Shown here: in pieces, positions 63,107 through 64,000 of the stretch
Position numbering within the stretch: the first letter of the stretch is position 1
Layout: the number at the start of each line of letters is the position of its first letter
Origin: Anaerovoracaceae bacterium
GTDB lineage: Bacteria; Bacillota; Clostridia; Peptostreptococcales; Anaerovoracaceae
DNA length: 64,000 nt
NCBI GenBank assembly: GCA_029983755.1
Contig: JASBYX010000003.1
Coordinates: 16,258-80,257 of the forward strand
Direction: 5' to 3'
The notes under the pieces: generated by a model
Database searches by the model: none
What the model was told of the DNA's origin: nothing
What the model saw: the letters and a program-made list of their open reading frames with translations, nothing else
Made by a program: the position numbers and the translations under genes

Positions 63107-63535
63107 ATGGTTTTAAATGACCTACATAGTTATCGCATTAAAAATGTAATTGCAAATACCACATATTTTTCTCCGAAATGTCAAAAGAAGGCATTTTACG
63201 GACAGAAAACAAGCTATAGGGAAAATACTTAGGCAATTGCTTGTGTGAAAATGGGTTAATCTTTTGAAGGCAGAAGCATGCCCAGACCATAAACATATAT
63301 TGGTTAAGATACCTTAGAAAATGACAGTTTCATCTTTCAAAGGCTATCTCAAAGGGAAAAGCAGTATTATGATATATGAGCAAGTCGGTGAATTAAAGTA
63401 TAAATATAGAAATGGATAATTCTAATTCAAAGAATATTACGTTGATGTAGTAGAGGAAAAATAAATACCTAATTGCGAAGCATATAAAACATCAAATTGA
63501 AGAGAACAAATATGCTGATTAGTTGAAGTTTATCG
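63107..63535 (+). mobile_element. Degenerate IS200/IS605 TnpA transposase
   Basis: A heavily decayed HUH transposase gene. ATG 63107 (after AAAGGAAG) begins MVLNDLHSYRIKNVIANTTY and FSPKCQKKAFYGQ, then hits TAG at 63230. Further pieces appear in shifting frames: EACPDHKHILVKIP (63272-63313, the HUH region, with Lys in the central place), MTVSSFKGYLKGKSSIMIYE (63321-63380), QVGELKYKYRNG, YYVDVV and KHIKHQIEENKYAD. These follow the order of IS200-like TnpA (about 150 residues). No TnpB-like gene is present. Confidence 0.85.
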
Positions 63536-63637
63536 AAGTTGGCTACTTAGAAAAAAATAAGTAGAAGTGATACGCAGATGGCAGACCTTTTTACGTATTG
63601 TACACGTTGCGAAGAAAATGGGCTACGCACTCTTGAG

Positions 63638-63668
63638 AAAAATCCCCACGTTTCACGTGGGGATTTTT
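63638..63668. terminator. Strong symmetric terminator next to tRNA-Ala
   Basis: A perfect 14-bp stem AAAAATCCCCACGT / ACGTGGGGATTTTT around a three-base loop. The A-run and T-run make it work in both directions; it lies three bases beyond the 3' end of the minus-strand tRNA gene. Confidence 0.9.
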
Positions 63669-63671
63669 ATG

Positions 63672-63747
63672 TGGTGGAGAATACGGGATTCGAACCCGTG
63701 ACCTTTTGACTGCCAGTCAAACGCGCTCCCAACTGCGCCAATTCCCC
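63672..63747 (-). tRNA. tRNA-Ala (anticodon GGC)
   Basis: On the minus strand the 76 bases fold into a full cloverleaf: acceptor GGGGAAT / ATTCTCC with encoded CCA, D stem GCGC/GCGC, anticodon stem TTTGA/TCAAA with loop CTGGCAG, and T arm ACGGG-TTCGAAT-CCCGT. The anticodon is GGC, reading GCC. The acceptor contains the G3-U70 pair that marks tRNA-Ala, which confirms identity. Confidence 0.93.
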
Positions 63748-63777
63748 ATATTTCATATTGCGTTGATTGGATGAACC

Positions 63778-63949
63778 GAGGACTCACGAATATTGAAGTC
63801 TTGCAAGCGCCAAAGAATCGTGAATATCAATGATCTAGGCGTAACAAAGAATCGTGAACATCGATAATCAAGACGTAACTAATAATCGTGAATATCGGAG
63901 TGTCGAACGTGTCAAAGAATCGTAAACTATAGACAAGTAGAATTGTAAC
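63778..63949. repeat. 34-bp diverged tandem repeat upstream of tRNA-Ala
   Basis: Five units start at 63778, 63812, 63846, 63880 and 63914, each exactly 34 bases after the last (the final unit runs 36 bases). The common core is AATCGTGAATATC, followed later by a GTAAC or GTGTC at the unit end. Units differ at several places. There are no spacers. Confidence 0.8.
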
Positions 63950-64000
63950 AAAGGACAGGTGTTTTGTCAAATTATATTTACAAATAATTACCAAGATTTT

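Noticed and set aside
63778..63949. CRISPR array
   Set aside because: The units are directly adjacent with no unique spacers, and they differ from one another too much for CRISPR repeats. No cas gene is in the window.

Overview
The window looks like a chromosomal segment of a low-to-moderate G+C anaerobic Firmicute of class Clostridia, probably host-associated. The evidence is AGGAGG-type ribosome sites with some TTG starts, TTGACA/TATAAT promoters, a SAM-I riboswitch, NEAT/Shp haem-capture proteins, CoA-transferase subunits, a DacF-like carboxypeptidase, a BceRSAB-type module and a UPF0182 protein. I suspect an Eubacteriales/Peptostreptococcales relative, but no 16S or other decisive marker is present.

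Layout. 0.1-1.1 kb: broken AAA/DUF4143 ATPase gene. 1.2-5.2 kb: pseudouridine salvage (psuK-like, psuG), exonuclease III and a metallophosphoesterase. 5.3-6.8 kb: a probable Panacea-type toxin-antitoxin pair. 6.8-11.2 kb: YitT-like protein and two tandem NSS sodium-coupled transporters with a possible structured RNA between them. 11.4-22.1 kb: a haem-acquisition locus (two NEAT proteins, an Shp-like protein, lipoprotein/FecCD/ATPase importer, YbaN-like protein and paired ABC half-transporters). 22.2-24.6 kb: polar amino-acid ABC importer. 24.6-31.2 kb: membrane proteins of unknown role ending in UPF0182. 31.3-34.6 kb: glutamine synthetase and serS. 34.7-42.1 kb: two fused ATPase/FtsX-type transporters, a dynamin-like GTPase and a D,D-carboxypeptidase. 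42.3-43.6 kb: CoA transferase. 43.7-44.4 kb: decayed GNAT and RelE-like genes beside an intact AbrB-type antitoxin. 44.5-47.3 kb: AlaX-like editing protein and an unknown protein, separated by a DnaA-box cluster. 47.4-56.6 kb: SAM riboswitch, metK, permease, unknown protein, aspartokinase and a BceRSAB-like module. 56.7-63.5 kb: a more G+C-rich phosphonate island flanked by transposase remnants. 63.6-64.0 kb: tRNA-Ala(GGC) and a 34-bp tandem repeat.

The most unusual item is in the phosphonate island. A DeoR-type regulator precedes a 101-residue protein that matches only the N-terminal strand and cap of phosphonoacetaldehyde hydrolase (PhnX). The imine-forming lysine (K52) and its helper histidine (H55) are kept at the expected spacing, the aspartate nucleophile is asparagine (N11), and the rest of the hydrolase core is absent. 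Six bases later starts an iron-dependent alcohol dehydrogenase resembling phosphonoacetaldehyde reductases, followed by phnD, phnC and two phnE genes. This suggests import of a phosphonate with reduction, not hydrolysis, of the aldehyde, with the cap-only protein as a possible carrier or accessory factor. That role is inference.
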